Shown here: positions 11,440 through 24,476 of the stretch, one piece after another
Position numbering within the stretch: position 1 is the first letter of the stretch
Layout: every line of letters starts with the position of its first letter
From: Labia minor
Lineage: Eukaryota > Arthropoda > Insecta > Dermaptera > Spongiphoridae
Reading direction: 5' to 3'
DNA length: 64,000 nucleotides
NCBI GenBank assembly: GCA_963082975.1
Contig: OY720347.1
Span: 44,529,155 to 44,593,154, forward strand
Translations under genes and position numbers: made by a program
The notes under the pieces: model-generated
The model's input: only the letters and a program-made list of their open reading frames with translations
The model's database searches: none
What the model was told of the DNA's origin: nothing

Positions 11440-12340
11440 GATAAATTTATTTATCATTAAATGATAATATACTATCATTATCTAAAACCTTTACATTAAA
11501 AGTAAGATAAAACTCCATTATACAATTTGTATAAATTAGTAATCAAAAACAGTTAAAATAATCTAAAAGTAGCTTATATTATACTAAATTCATTTACACC
11601 TGTAGAGAAAATGAAATATTAAATGAATTATTTTAATAATTAGCTAATAGTTATTAAATATATATATATTAAATACAATAATATTAATAATATACCTGAA
11701 CATTTATGTATGTGAAATATGATAAAAAGTTATACAGAACAGAAAAACAAATTCAAAGTAATTAACTTAATACTTCGATTCACTGATACAGAAAAGGAAA
11801 AATTAAAGGGGCGAGAGCTACCCATTCAAAATTAAATTCATTTTTGTTTGAATACTATAATTGTTAAGTTAGATTTCTACTTCTATGGAAATTAACCAAA
11901 AATGGATATTGTTAATGCGTTACGTGCTTATCTCCTAATTTATAATATACACCAAATTGAAGTTAAAATCGTTTGAACAGGAGAAATAATGGGACAGTGA
12001 AATTATACCAATTTATGCACGTGTTGAAGAGGGAGATATTTCTAAATATTTTCATGATATAACTTTATAAAAAAAAAAGATTTTTGCGAATCTTTAAAAT
12101 AAAAAAAAAAAAAAAAATTCTTATTTCTCAAAATATTTTTGTAAAAATACATATTTAGCTCTCCCCTCCTTATTTGATGTAATGTTATCGAATGAAAACA
12201 TCAGAGAGCTAATATTAATAGTATTAATTCTCTGTTATAATAGGATTATAATTGATCTTCTATAAGAGATCATTCATTTTAGGATAATTATACCCACTTC
12301 CTAAGTGGTTGGTGAGTAGTGATTCAAAGTCGATCATTTA
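11440..12340. other. AT-rich intergenic DNA
   Basis: No coding or RNA feature recognised. Contains poly-A runs and TA repeats. Confidence 0.5.
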
Positions 12341-12344
12341 CGAC

Positions 12345-12420
12345 AATGTCATCAACCTGCGGCTCGCGAGCCCCATGTGACCCTTTATATATCATGATGT
12401 GCCTCTCTAGTTCCATGCGT
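12345..12420 (+). mobile_element. One-ended hAT-like terminus
   Basis: CATCAACCTGCGGCTCGCGAG resembles widespread hAT ends of the CAACCTGCGGCTCGCGAGCC type. The partner end is not certain, though a GTGGCTCTTTAAAA block at about 12606 may belong to it. Confidence 0.35.
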
Positions 12421-12714
12421 AAATATTAATAATTATATTATTTTATTTTCAAAATTCAAAATATTATATTACAAAAAAAAAAAAAAAAAAAAATACTGCA
12501 AACATGATAACAAGACTCACGGAAAACAGTTTATTTAGTTATTTGAAATCAAAAATAAATTCTATACCAACTAACCAAATCCTATACTATTGCAACAAAA
12601 ATGTTAGTGGCTCTTTAAAAATAAGGATATTTTGTAAATTGTAACTTTTGACTCTTCCGTCTCAAAAAGTTCCCGACTTCTGTTATGGTCGAATCGCAGA
12701 GAAATGATGCCCAG

Positions 12715-12935
12715 GCCAGAATTGACGACCAGAAAGGTTGTGCTGTGTGTTTGGTGGGATTGCTGGGGAATCAACTATGAGCTGCCCCTCTAAATCATAA
12801 CTCTAAATTCGGAACTGTACTTTCAACAATTCGAGAGGAATGGTGTTTCACCAGGACAAATCTAGACTACCCGATAGTGAAGTTGCGGGAGCTTGGTTGG
12901 GAAATTCTTATGCATATATTGTAGTTCAATCAATT
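12715..12935 (+). pseudogene. Mariner transposase remnant
   Basis: Translations in two frames give LTTRKVVLCVWWD, then NSELYFQQ, VFHQD and KLRELGWEILMH. In mariner transposases these come in this order: CVWWD holds the second catalytic aspartate of the DD34D triad and VFHQDN the third. An internal stop, a frameshift and loss of the segment after HQD (expected NARPH) show that it is dead. Flanking TIRs were not found. Confidence 0.75.
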
Positions 12936-13140
12936 TTATGAATTTGGCGTAGGCGCTATTGAAGTTGTTATTAATTATTTGATCATATAGTTATTTATTT
13001 GCTTATTTTTATTTTAAAATAAGTAAAAAACCAATATACACATGTTACAAAAGATATACTTATATGTGAATATATTATTTATATTATTTTTAATTAGAAT
13101 TTTTAGCAGCATTTATGGCTAAAGAAGGATGAGATCACAA

Positions 13141-13281
13141 TATAGGAAGATAGGAGAAAATAGGAGAGGATAGGAGTTGGATGGCAGTAGCTCAGGATAG
13201 GGACACGTTTAGAGAGGTGTGGTTACCGCGGCCAAGAACTTTCGAGATCCGTAGAGCCTCAGAGATAGATAGGTATTCATT
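13141..13281 (+). mobile_element. LINE A, 3' end only
   Basis: The sequence from AGGAGTTGGATGGCAGTAGC through CGGCCAAGAACTTTCGAGAT to CAGAGATAGATAGG matches the 3' end of LINE A elsewhere. No Helitron hairpins follow, so this is an independent, heavily 5'-truncated LINE copy. Confidence 0.65.
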
Positions 13282-13289
13282 TTAATTAA

Positions 13290-16200
13290 TTAAATAAAAA
13301 AATTAAAAAAGGCTTTTATTATATATTAGACTATATACTATTTTATTTTATCTATTTATTTAAGAAATATTTATAAATTTAGTATTTTATTTCACTTACC
13401 TTTTTGTTCTAGATTACACAATTTTACACAATAATATTTAAATGCTGGTAATTATTGGAAATATTCCCATTTAAGATTAAGATTAAATTAGATTAAACCG
13501 CCCCCGGCTTTCTAACTGGTACTCCACTCATTTAAAATAAAGCTCAGAAGTTTTAGCACGCCCCCGACGACAAACGTTATCTAAACAAAAATAGAAAATA
13601 ATTTTTATCGTTGAATCTGTTAGAGGATAAACCGATCAACTAATAAAGGCTTTTGAGTTGACTTAGGAAAACTCACAAAACTTTTTTATTTAGTTTATCC
13701 TGACAGATAAAAATTATTTTAAGAATAAAATTAATTTCAATTTGTATATATATAAACCAGATTCTTCAAGGGTTTAGTGGTTAGCACGTCAGTCTACCAC
13801 ACTGAAGACTCGAGTTTGTGCCTAGGGAAATTCAATAATTAATAATTTCTCTTTAAAGCTCTGCGTAATCCTCAGGTCTATCCGCAAACAAAATAATAAT
13901 ATATACAAAAGAAAAATCGTTTTCTTTTAAAATAAAAATTAAAAATTAAACAAATTATTAACGACTTGTTAGGTGACACTTGAGACTATGTCTCTCTTTT
14001 TCGGTTTCTCTAGCCTAGAGGCAAAGACCTCGAGTACCTCTGGAGCTTTGTAGCTTCTGGTTGTAAATGGAATTCGTAATAACCTTTTTAAATTATTCTA
14101 TGCTATTATATATATATATATATATATTTGCATTTGGTTCATTTACTATTAGACTCATTGTTTTCGCATTGTAGTGAAAACATCCATTGAAAGATAAATA
14201 ATAGAATTGTATATAATATAATAATATAATAATATAATAATATAATAATTGAATGTGATAATTTGAAAATTATTCAAATCAAGAGGGTTAAAATATATCT
14301 CCAAATATGTATTTATTTAATAATATTTTAACCCCCTTTAAAACTACACAATCTCTATTATTTATTACCTTTTATAATTAAGAAAGTAAATTTATGAAGA
14401 ATAAAAACTAGTTTTAAATATCAAACATTTTTTTAAGTGATTTAAATTGCTTTGTTTTTTTTTGGAAGAGTTTCAAATAAGAAGACATTTGAAAATAATT
14501 GACTTCATTAAATCCTCCGTGATTTCTAAGGTGAAAACAAATCCTTTAAACACACTAAAGGAGCTGGTAAATGTTCTTGTCACCATTAAATTACAACTAT
14601 GTTTGGATAAACTGATGTTTGGTCAATGCTACTTGGAAATAAATCTTTCTCTTTGGACTTTTTGAACAAATACTTGTTCCGCAATCTATCCATGAGAAAA
14701 TATGTTAATTGTATTTGTATATAAATATCAATATTGATATGAATTTACTGGCAATATTACCAGTAAATTCATACATACATTAATCGTCATTTCTCCTTCA
14801 TAAAAATAAAATAAATCAATAAATTTAAGAATGTATATAAATATTTTGAACTCAAATGTAAAAAATATTTAATTTTAAAAAAATAATCTTTTTAAACTTG
14901 AGTAACCCATGGGAATTGAATTTTAATTTCTATTTTTTAGTTTTATTTTCTTATTTTAAAGGCACTTAGTCGCAGGATATTTTCCCAATACATTCTCATT
15001 TTTTTTCAACAAGTAATTTTTAAAAAAAAGTTTTTTTTACATATTCAGGGCCCCCTATTGGAGCGCCGTTAAAATTATCTTATACAAAATATTATATAAT
15101 TAATATAATATTATTATTATTTAATAATATTTATATTATGCAAAAGAAAATCTTTTTTTTCTTAAATTTTCTCAGTTGATTTTTAATTAGAGTTGTTTAA
15201 AGAAATTTTAATTAAAAAGATAATTTCTTAAAACAGCATCCTCTCTGTGAGAAGGGTTAAAGGTTTGAGATTCATTACTTCAATGAGAAAGAATTTAAAC
15301 TTTAATTGAAAAGGAATGAATTGAAATGTTGAATTATGACACATTTTATTTTTAATTTTAATTTCTATATTTAATCAAAATAGATTATATTATTATTATT
15401 ATATTTTTACTATTATATTATTATTTATACTAATTGACCAGTAGTAATAAAAGGTAAAATAAATATCTAACACTTTTGCGCTCCCCTCCTTTACCTGCTT
15501 TATATAATTAAAATAACATAAGCATAAACAAGTGTGATTAAATAGATTACACTAGAATAATAGTTATAGAAAAGTCGAATGTTTAAAATTAATTATTAAA
15601 AATTAATATAAACTAAAAATAATTATTTCTACATAGATACGTATGACAGATAATAACTGAAAAAAAGTTGAAATGGTTGAAGATTCAATCTTGGTATAAC
15701 ATAATTAAATGATTTTATTTTTATATTTCATAAGTTTGTCTATAATCTTTTCATCATTCTGTGATATGATAACATCATCATTCTTCATAAATCATTTTTA
15801 TATACATATAAAATAAATATTTTCATAACCGAAAGTTGGCCTTCTTCATGAATTGTAATGGAAAAAGTTTTCGTTTCTTTTCAAACTTATTATTTTTATT
15901 AAACTCATCTTAATCTAATAACAGTTCCGAGGATACCAATTTCATTTATCGGAAAAATTTTTCCAAACGTATAATAAAATATTATAAAGAAAAATGAAAA
16001 TTATAGAGATGGTATTAAATAAAGATCGTTGATTAATATGAAAATTATAAATAATTATCTATAAATATAAAATTTGATATCATTTAATATTAAATTATAT
16101 ATAATCTTGAATGTATATCCACCAGTAATGCAGAAAAAGAATCCTAATAACACATTTTTTTTTATTTGTCATTAGAAGGATATAGCTATAAAGAGTGAAC

Positions 16201-16570
16201 AAGATTGAGAACAAATGAAATGCTCAATTTCAAATGAATTATGCAAGAAGAAAACAGAGAGGATCTCTCCCGAATCAATTCGTACTCTTTGCATTCGAAA
16301 TGTTTGGAAACCAATTGAATTGGTTTACTTCTACAACGGCTTTAGAATACGAATTTAATCTCTTTTTTTTAAATAAAAGAAATGAAAGAAAATAAATAAA
16401 TGATTAATGAATGTAAACAAAAAAAAAATTAAATTATCATAAAATTATAAATATAATGAATTCTCACATCCTTGGCTGAGAATAAAGTGGGTGAAGGTGC
16501 AGGTACACCTAAAATATAAAATTTCTTGATTCAATAAGAATCACAAATCAATATATAAATTATTTTTACA
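13290..16570. other. AT-rich intergenic DNA
   Basis: No gene recognised. A (TAATA) microsatellite lies at about 14215-14245 and TA repeats at 14106-14128. A tRNA-like relic is listed separately. Confidence 0.55.
13766..13830 (+). pseudogene. tRNA-Val/Glu-like relic
   Basis: GGTTTAGTGGTTAGCACGTC is a good tRNA D-arm and A box. A perfect anticodon stem, TCAGT/ACTGA, closes a 7-nt loop CTACCAC, placing ACC at the anticodon. The T-arm (GAGTTTGTGCC) deviates from GTTCGANNCC and the acceptor arm is unconvincing. ACC is not a normal eukaryotic elongator anticodon, so a mutated tRNA-Val(AAC)-like pseudogene or a SINE head is likelier than a tRNA. Confidence 0.4.
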
Positions 16571-16574
16571 ATCT

Positions 16575-16868
16575 TTTATTAAGTTCCAACCCGTGTCCTG
16601 TCGTCAAATCATGCAAGAATGAGCTGAAATTTTTCATATATATGTAACTCCGGTGACAGTGCAATATTCTGGTTCATTCTAGGTTATAGGTGACCTAAGA
16701 GGTATTATTTTTTTATAAATTATTAATTACATATTGCATAATATTGAAAAATAATAATTATCTATAAATATATACGAGTATATAATAATAATTTTTATCC
16801 AAAAACCTGCGTTTCATTCGAAAAGTCACGGACTTATTGACCTGCCCTCGTAAATCATTTGAATTAAA
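16575..16868. repeat. Dispersed repeat G, copy 1
   Basis: Matches 50705-51042 over about 300 bp, including CGTGTCCTGTCGTCAAATCA, a GTGCAATATTCTGGTTCATT-type block, and AAGTCACGGAC plus CCTGCCCTCGTAA near the right edge. Neither copy codes for anything. Element class unknown. Confidence 0.6.
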
Positions 16869-16887
16869 TAATTTATTCTAAAAGTTA

Positions 16888-17152
16888 TCATTTTAAGCGT
16901 AGGCGCCAAACATGCAGGGAAAAACGTAAATTCTACTTCAAATAGACATAGTTATCAATTAAAGTAGAAAAGATTATAAAATAGTAAGGTTTGTGCATAT
17001 ACAATGAAATGTCCTTCGTATTCTTTTCCTTTCCTTGCATGTTTGGCGCCCACGCTTTGATTTTTTAGAATTTATTAATTATAAGGAAATCGTGGTGTGT
17101 GTGGATAAATTATTTTCTCCTTTTTAGTGTATTTAATTAAAAGAGTGTTTTT
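16888..17152. mobile_element. Long-TIR element F, copy 1
   Basis: AAGCGTAGGCGCCAAACATG (left) and its near reverse complement, CATGTTTGGCGCCCACGCTT (about 17039), bound a ~110-bp centre. The right arm continues to about 17152 with GAAATCGTGGTGTGTG and AAAAGAGTGTTTTT and matches both arms of the copy at 52617-53842. The outer left arm is missing here. This copy shows the uninterrupted centre sequence. Confidence 0.6.
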
Positions 17153-17291
17153 AAAAAGTTTTTTTTATTATCTTAATTATTTATATTTTCTCCATAATAA
17201 TGCAATTAGGAAGAAATTATCTATATTTTATAAAAACAATTGAGAGTTTATTGTTGCTGCTTCCCTAATTACTCTTTCATTATATAGTATA

Positions 17292-17320
17292 TTACCTAGT
17301 TCACCGAGCCGTCAGTAGGT
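17292..17320. repeat. Single motif of repeat P
   Basis: TTACCTAGTTCACCGAGCCG matches the P motif at 96-120. Confidence 0.4.
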
Positions 17321-17324
17321 ATTA

Positions 17325-18780
17325 AAAAAATATTATTTATGAACTGCGAAGATTGTTCTAAGAATATTTGATATTTATCTGAGAAAGTTAATTAATTCGC
17401 TTAGACGTTCATAATGACTATCGTCTATTCACTATTTGAACATAGAAAATATCAATCAATTTCCTTTTTCAAAAACCAAGAAAATTTAAAAAATTTTATA
17501 AGAATTTATTAAAAGTCCTGGGCTGATCATCCTGTCCATATAGATAAATATTTTATTATTAATTTAATTTATTGTAAAAGAATTCATTTTAATTAATTTA
17601 ATTAAATAATATCATTTATTGAATATTTTAATTGAAATAAGATATTTTAAATGAATATCAATTAAATAAATTAGAGAGAAATATATGCATTAAATGGATT
17701 TTCAATTTTAATTTTTTTAATATTTATCAAAAATTTAAAAAATATAATATCAAAAAAAAAGAGAAAAATCAATCAAATAATTAATTCTTAATGGTAATTT
17801 TAAAATTATTTGCTCCTTTTAACCGTAGTCAAAAGGACACAAGATGCATACATGACATTTTATTTATTTTGTTTTCTTAAATAAGAAAGTGTGATGATTT
17901 AAATAAAAACAAATTCTAAATCTATTTATTATTTACTATATATATATATATATTTGGAGTTCATTTATATCTAAACATCTTTTGAAATTCGTGATAGATG
18001 TGGTATTGTTCAATCGTCGATCAAACGATTTTTTTTCTAAGCATTTGATTTCTGAAATGTTATTTTTTTCTTTCATAAATTAAAAAAAAAATATATATTT
18101 CTTAAAATAAAATTGTATTTACTTATTTATTTTGAATCATTTTATTTTTATATGAACGGACACAGGACTTCCCTTCCATCTAAATTATATAATGAGAAGA
18201 ATTTAGAGAATGCTTAGAACATGATAATGGATAATAGAGATGATGTTATTTGATGATGAGTGGTAAATGTTTAATGTTTATTATTTATTTATTGTATCAG
18301 AAAAATATTTTCATATGCCTATTTAGTAATAAATAAATAAATTCCCTAATGATATTGGAAGGCTCTTAGGGACTTAAATAAATATTAAGGCTAATGACTA
18401 CGTTGGAAATTACTCTGTTGCTAATCTCAAGTAATACAGATCTATTTATGATAAATCTTTTTAAATGATTATTTAATTAAAAGCGCATTATTATGTTTAA
18501 TTTTATTAAAAATATTTATAAACATGTTTTTAATTCGGTATGTTTCATGTGTATGTTTGAGAATTTGAATTTTAAAATATATTTTTCTATTGCAAAAAAT
18601 AATCAACAATAAAATAAAATATTTTATAATATTTTAATTATTCATAAATGTAAATATTCAATTAATATGAATTGATTTAAAAAAAATGTTTAAATTTTCA
18701 TTAGAAAAAATATGAAAAAAATATTCGCATTATTTTGAATTTTAATTTTAATCACACATACCTAAATGCGTATGTAAAAT
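17325..18780. other. AT-rich intergenic DNA
   Basis: No gene or bounded element recognised. Confidence 0.5.
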
Positions 18781-18781
18781 T

Positions 18782-19177
18782 TTCGCCAGAGATAGTGTTG
18801 CGATCAGGAAAATTTTCTTTTGAGAAATGTAACTCAACCGGAAGAGCATTACCTACCAAGTTTTGATTTTTTTTCCTCTAAAGTGACCGTAAAAATAAAG
18901 ATATATGTTTGATAATTTTTCACATGATTAAAAATTGTATAAAACTGCTATATATAGAATTTAAGCTTGATTTAATCGCTGAAAGTAAGAGAATTAATTT
19001 TTTAACACTGCAAATCACTCGCCTGCATGTGATGTACTGCCATCAACAAAGACCCAAACACGCTGGTTTAACAAATATTATTTATTAATTTTAATTTATA
19101 ATTAATTAAATTTAATTTTAATATAATATATGTTAATTAATCCAATGCAAGTCGAGTGGAGACACTCCAGCTTATTT
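18782..19177 (+). mobile_element. Helentron-like element D, copy 1 (internally deleted)
   Basis: Begins within the 5' hairpin (CGCCAGAGATAGTGTTGCGATC), lacks the microsatellite segment, and keeps the shared GACCGTAAAAATAAAGATAT and GAATTTAAGCTTGA blocks. It ends in the stem-loop GAGTGgagaCACTC followed by CAGCTTATTTT. The right subterminal repeat is damaged. Family architecture is described at 54173-54662. Confidence 0.6.
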
Positions 19178-19179
19178 TA

Positions 19180-20340
19180 TAATTAATCTATATCATTTTA
19201 TTTATAGAAAATAAAATAATAAACGAATAAATAAATATATTCATTCGAGTGGAAAGAAAAAGTAAAAAATCTGTGTAGTTACTTTACTTACTGTTTCTGA
19301 TTTATTAAATATTAAGGTTAATAGATAGTTTTATTTTAATTACATTAAAATTACCTTTATGGGGGTAGATGTAGTTTGGCTACCCCTGCTTTAGACTAAA
19401 AGTATCAAGTTTAACTGAATTGAGAAAAAATAACACTTTTTTTACTTAAAGAAAAATAAATAAATTATATTGAACAATTCACTGAGTTATCAAACTGCCT
19501 TTGCATTCAGTAATTTATTAACAAATTAAGAATAAATCATGTGTGAGGTGGCAAACAATTAATATTTTTCAAGTACCTGCCTGTTTCAAAATTTATTCAT
19601 ATCAATAAATCTTTAAAATGTTCTCGCATACAAAGATAATCTGGCACAAATGTCTCTTTAGAATATAAAAACCAATTGAGTTAAATAATTGATATAACAT
19701 GTAGAGAGAGTTGTATGGACTGTTTGCTCGAGGAAATTTAAAAGCTAAATGAGAATAGCAATTTATTTTTGTAAATATATGAAAATACTAATCTGTATAA
19801 AAGTGTTAGATAATAAATTTAATAAAAAATTTAGTAATAAACATATCAATGCCACACATTAATGATATGGCACTGCAATAGCTCATCGGTGTCAAAAATA
19901 ATTGACAGATAAAAAACAACGAATTGTATTAAAATTTTAATGACGCCCGCTGTGATTGCAAAATGGCAAATGATAATGAAAATTGTGAACAAGTGTGTAG
20001 AAGAAGTTCGAAATCGAAATATTAAAACCTGTGTAGAGTTATGGAATAAAACTATGGGGTATGTCGACATTTATCCAAAATTCAAAAATTTTAAAATAAA
20101 GTGTTGAGACAGAACTCCCCAAGAGGGCTGATTGACTGGACTCGGATTTTAAAGTTATACCAGTGAAACAAGTAATAAATAACCTGTACATACATATGTA
20201 TAATACTAATTTATAATAATCAAAATAAACTGGAATTTGTAATGAACAAGAGCAAAAAAATTGTAAATATATATTATGAATTATGTATCAACATTTGGGT
20301 TATGAATTTGCTTTAATAAATAAAATTAAAAAAAAAAATA
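19180..20340. other. AT-rich intergenic DNA with one possible small ORF
   Basis: A 20-codon ORF with a good start context (GCAAAATGGCAAATGATAAT, ATG at 19963) ends in TAA without a clear splice donor. I see no other coding evidence. Confidence 0.35.
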
Positions 20341-20344
20341 TATA

Positions 20345-20435
20345 TTTTGTTTTCCATATCATGAAATGTTAAGAAATGCAAAAATTTTTAAATTCTTAGC
20401 AGGGTGCAGAAAAACTTTTTTTTTCCCTTTATAGA
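20345..20435 (-). mobile_element. Helitron 5' end fragment
   Basis: On the minus strand it starts TCTATAAAGGGAAAA after a host A and continues through TTTTTCTGCACCCTGCTAAG and ATTTAAAAATTTTTGCAT, matching the first ~100 bp of the Helitron that starts at 58070. No 3' terminus lies to the left, so it is a truncated copy. Confidence 0.55.
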
Positions 20436-20844
20436 TTAATAGTTATTGGTAAATAATTTGTTTTTGTCTCGTTTTTTTGATGAAATATTTTCAACACTTG
20501 ATCATTATAATTTGGAAATGTATTTGGTATTGTATAAAAATCCTTTTGATTATCACATGTTTGTCTGACTACAAATTATATTAAACAATGGTTGAGTTTA
20601 CAATAAACAGCAAAATTATCTCAATGGAGGGACATATTAGAAAACTAGTTATCAACTAGAAATCTAGTCTATTTTTAAGTTTGAATAAAAAATAGTCAAG
20701 TTTTTTAAAATTTTAATAAAAACTAATTAAATTGCTTTTTTATCTAATGAACTAAATGTGTTTTAATTAATTTATTTATTCAAGCCTGTTTATGATACAT
20801 TTTTTTTAATATTTACACATAATACAAATAAAAAAAATAACAAT

Positions 20845-23190
20845 TATTTATCAGGCCCGTTTTGAGCATAGTCCTCTCCCATTTCTTTCAAAATTTCTCT
20901 TCTTCCCCATTCGTTTCCTACTATCTAATTAATATCATCGTACCATCTTTTGTGTTGTCTTCCTTGACTTCTTTTTCCCTGGATATGCCACCGATGCCAC
21001 CTTTCAGTCACTACCTTTGTCCATCTTGCTATGCGATATCCATTTTAATTTCCTTATTTCTATTATTATGTTTTGTAACTGTGTTTTTTTGTAATATATT
21101 CAATCTTAATTCTATCTTTTATTTTAATATTTAGGATGCTCATTAACATCGTCCTTTGAATCGCCTATAGTTGATTTGTAATTTTTTCAGTAATCGACCA
21201 TGTTTGAGCTCGGTCTACACATTTTTTAAAAATTTTTATTTTGGAAATTAGGTAGATATTTTTATTTTTAAAAATGAATGAATGAGTGACCAAAATTTGT
21301 CCATCCCAAGTTGATTCTTATGAATTATTTGAAACATGAATTCTCTATTTGATATGTTAGCTTCCAATATGATGTTCGACTGTAATTTATTTGAAACTAG
21401 CTGCTTCGAGCGCCTTCGGCGCTCTCCACACCTAGACGGGGCTCCGCCCCCTGTACTCCCCCGAGTGTCCCTATTTTGAGCTATAACCATCTAACTCCTA
21501 CCCTGTCCCATCTCTCTCACGTTCCTTCCTACATTGTCCGCCCTGTTCACAATTGGTCTTCCAAACGGACGTTTTCCAATCGAACTCCCCACCAATATAT
21601 TTTTCCTCTCCCATTCTAGCCATGTGCCCTGCCGATCCCAGCCTTCTCGCTTTTATAACCCTAACTATATCTAGAGATGCATAGAGGTCATGCAATTCCT
21701 TGTTATGCAGTCTCCGCCATTCCCCGGTGTCCTCATCTTTCTTTGGCCCATAAATGCTGGGAAGAATCCTATTCTCAAATACTCTGAATCTATTCTCATC
21801 TCCCAGGGTTATAGACCATGCCTCCCACCCATATAATACAAATAATAATTTAATAATTTTGATCCCCTTTGATAATAATTTCCAGATTGCAACCTCGATT
21901 TAAATTCTTTGCAAATATTATTCTCTCTGATACTAATTATTTTGTCTTATCACTATTAATTTCAAACCCCATCAATTTTCCTGCCTCGATTAATTTTTTT
22001 ATGCTACTTTAAATGTTATTAATTTATTTAAAAAAAAATCAAAGTAAACAAAATAAAAATAAAATATAAAATTAGCATAACACTAAACTACTATAAAAAT
22101 AATATTAAAAAATATATTATATATTAAAATCTTACGTGAAAATCCAATTATGAGATCAAATTTTCTTAATTAAAATAATTTACTCACATAATCTTAAAAA
22201 TTAATAGTATTAAATTATAGCCGTAATGTGAATGTTTTCAAAGTTTAAAAGGCCAATAAGATCAATTGAGATATTGTAAATATCAATAGATATATAAAAA
22301 GATTTTTATCTGCACATTGCTCAGAATTTAAATTACCGCCAAATTATCGCCACCAGCGCCTCTATGATCTAGTATGGTAACTAAACTATTTTTAATTAAT
22401 TATTCTTTATAATTTTTTTAAAATTTTTCTAATTAAAAAATCGAAAATCGGGCTTCGAGGTCTGGTGGCCAGCCCCTTTGTGCTTCCGTGTAAAAAATTC
22501 CATGTCCCTGCGTGCGATAGATTTGGCTGGAGAGCTCGGTCAGACAGACAGACACATTACACTTGCTTTTATTATTATAGATAGATAGATAAATGCTAAT
22601 TTTTTATAATTAATTTCTAGCCCAATCGCTCTACTTTTAATGTTAATATCCATTATCATTTCTTTCAAATATTCTTTTGGAGATCCTATTAAAACAAGAT
22701 CATCGGCGAATAAAATTGTTTAAGTATTTTCCATCTATTTTGGCTCCTTTATTAGCCCAAATTAGATTTCTGAACATGTTTTCGAAGACACAGTTCAAAT
22801 ACATAGTGTCAATGCCTTTTTATAGTCCAGAAATGCAAAAAATATATCTATTTGGTATTCAATATTTTTCTCTATTAATTGATTGATAACTTGTAGGTGA
22901 TCGTTTGTAGAAAATCCAGATTTAAAGCCGGCTTGTTCTATTGGTTGGTTAAATTTCATTATATTCCTTAATCGATTTCCTAAAATCTTAATGAATATTT
23001 TTCGCAAGTAAGAAGATAGCGTAATTGGTCTATAATTGTTGATATCATTTCGTTCGCATTTTTTAAACATAACTATAATATTAGATTGTTTCTATTGGAT
23101 TGGAATTATTTTATTATATTATTAAATATTAAACTAACTGGTTTTTTAATTAGTTTTTGGACAAATTTTAAATAAATGTGATTCATTCAT
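20845..23190 (-). pseudogene. RTE-type LINE copy (ORF2 fragment), interrupted by a Helitron
   Basis: Two minus-strand blocks form one reverse transcriptase copy. The 23190-22583 block reads NDINNYRPITLSSYLRKIF, EQAGFKSGFSTNDHLQ, FFAFLDYKKA (RT motif A) and, after a frameshift, a FADD-like box with SRAIGLEIN. The 21396-20845 block gives RRINLGW-like, AQTWSITEKITNQL, GKRSQGRQHKRWYDDI and GEDYAQNGPD, as at the C-terminus of RTE/BovB-like proteins. Across the 21397-22581 Helitron the frame continues without a break (GLEINYKKLAFIYL then FQINYSRTSYW). Several stops and frameshifts make it inactive. The endonuclease domain is absent (5' truncation). Confidence 0.8.
21397..22581 (-). mobile_element. 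Complete non-autonomous Helitron carrying LINE A fragment, 1185 bp
   Basis: Reading the minus strand, it starts TCTATAATAATAAAAGCAAG after host A (complement of 22582), followed by a GTCTGTCTGTCTG run. It ends in GGGGGC(GGA)GCCCC-type and GAGCGCCgaaGGCGCTC hairpins and CTAG, followed by host T. Inside, LINE A coding sequence (LHNKELHDLYASLDIVRVIK, GHMARMGEEKY) lies in the sense direction and runs almost directly into the 3' hairpins; the ~200-bp tail of sister copies is deleted. No Rep/helicase gene is present. It sits precisely within the RTE copy at 20845-23190, which provides an empty-site frame. Confidence 0.85.
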
Positions 23191-24345
23191 CTCAATTTGT
23201 GTAAATAATTGTTAATCTTTCTGAGAAGTATATCAATAGTTTCATTCATTAAAAATTGATTAAAGTGTAGTGACTATTATTATATAATGAAACATTTTAT
23301 AATGACGTTGCGAAATATGGTTTCCTATAATATGGTCTAAATTCTTATGAAAACAACTAATATTATTATAACCAGTGGCGCAACCAGAATTTGCTCCTGG
23401 GGGGGGTTTTGACTAGCCGCTCCACCTTCCTATGCCCCCCCCCCCCCCCCCGGGCTCACTCAAAAACAAATTTTCATTAAGATTTTTTTTTTTATATTAA
23501 ATATTTAAAAAAGTTTTGTAAATGAAACACTGATTTTACAAAATCTGGCAAATTTTGTATTTTATTTACTCGTATTCACAGTTTTAGAAAGAAAATATTT
23601 TTTTCCAGCTATAAGTAAACCATTTTAGCTTTCCTCATGAAATAAGGATAGCTTTTACGATGATCGGAAAATTTTTGCTCCGAGATTCTTCGAGATTTCC
23701 ACTTTTCAGACGGTTCTGAATCCAAACTTGCAAAAAAAAATTTTGATCCGGCCGGCCGTTCGTTACCAAAATTAAGTCTAAACGAAATGAGATATTATCT
23801 TGGGATTTGATATTTAGATGTTTTTTTTTGGAATGATGGGCGGGGATTGGATTGTTTTTGGACAAGATGGGACCATAAGTAATGCTAGTTTAAAGAGGTG
23901 TCAAAACACATTTTATTGAATTTCTTTATAAATTCCGATTTTTATGAGAATTATCATATCATATTAAATTTATAGGAAATCGCATTTACTAAAAGTTTCA
24001 TTATATTCATTTTTACCTAAACTTAATAATAATGGAGTTATTTATAATAAACTACTTTAAGATGTCGAAAGCTTTTCGTCCGCCCGTAGTGGTAGGATAA
24101 TTTGAAAAAATTAAACTTAAGAAAATTTAGAAAAAAAAAGATTTTATGTGTGGGAACTGAAGCTCCCGAATCCCCCCCCCCCTGCCTCTTCTCTGGCTAC
24201 GTGAAAAAATGAAATTTGATTTTAACCCATTGGTGACCAGATATCATGTAGATAAATATAGAAAAAAATATTTTTGAAAGGGTTTTTGGTGTATAAAAAT
24301 AAATGTTCCCATTTGGGAACGCTGGCTCTACAAATGGGTTAATAT

Positions 24346-24438
24346 ATATATCAAATCAACTATTTCTTTATTGTCTTCTTCGCTATTGCTATTAACACAA
24401 TCTGTTGTTTCTGAAGGTCCAGCTTCACTATCTAATTC
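24346..24438 (-). pseudogene. Possible hAT/ZMYM-type transposase N-terminal scrap
   Basis: The minus-strand frame reads ELDSEAGPSETTDCVNSNSE followed by EDNKEIVDLIY, an acidic, serine-rich segment of the kind that precedes the zinc finger in many hAT transposases. A TAA lies just upstream of the first E. It sits about 40 bp from the RTE insertion point and inside hAT-like termini, which is why I connect them. The similarity is compositional and weak. Confidence 0.3.
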
Positions 24439-24476
24439 TTAAATGGAAAAGTATTTAAGAATTAATTCACTAATTT

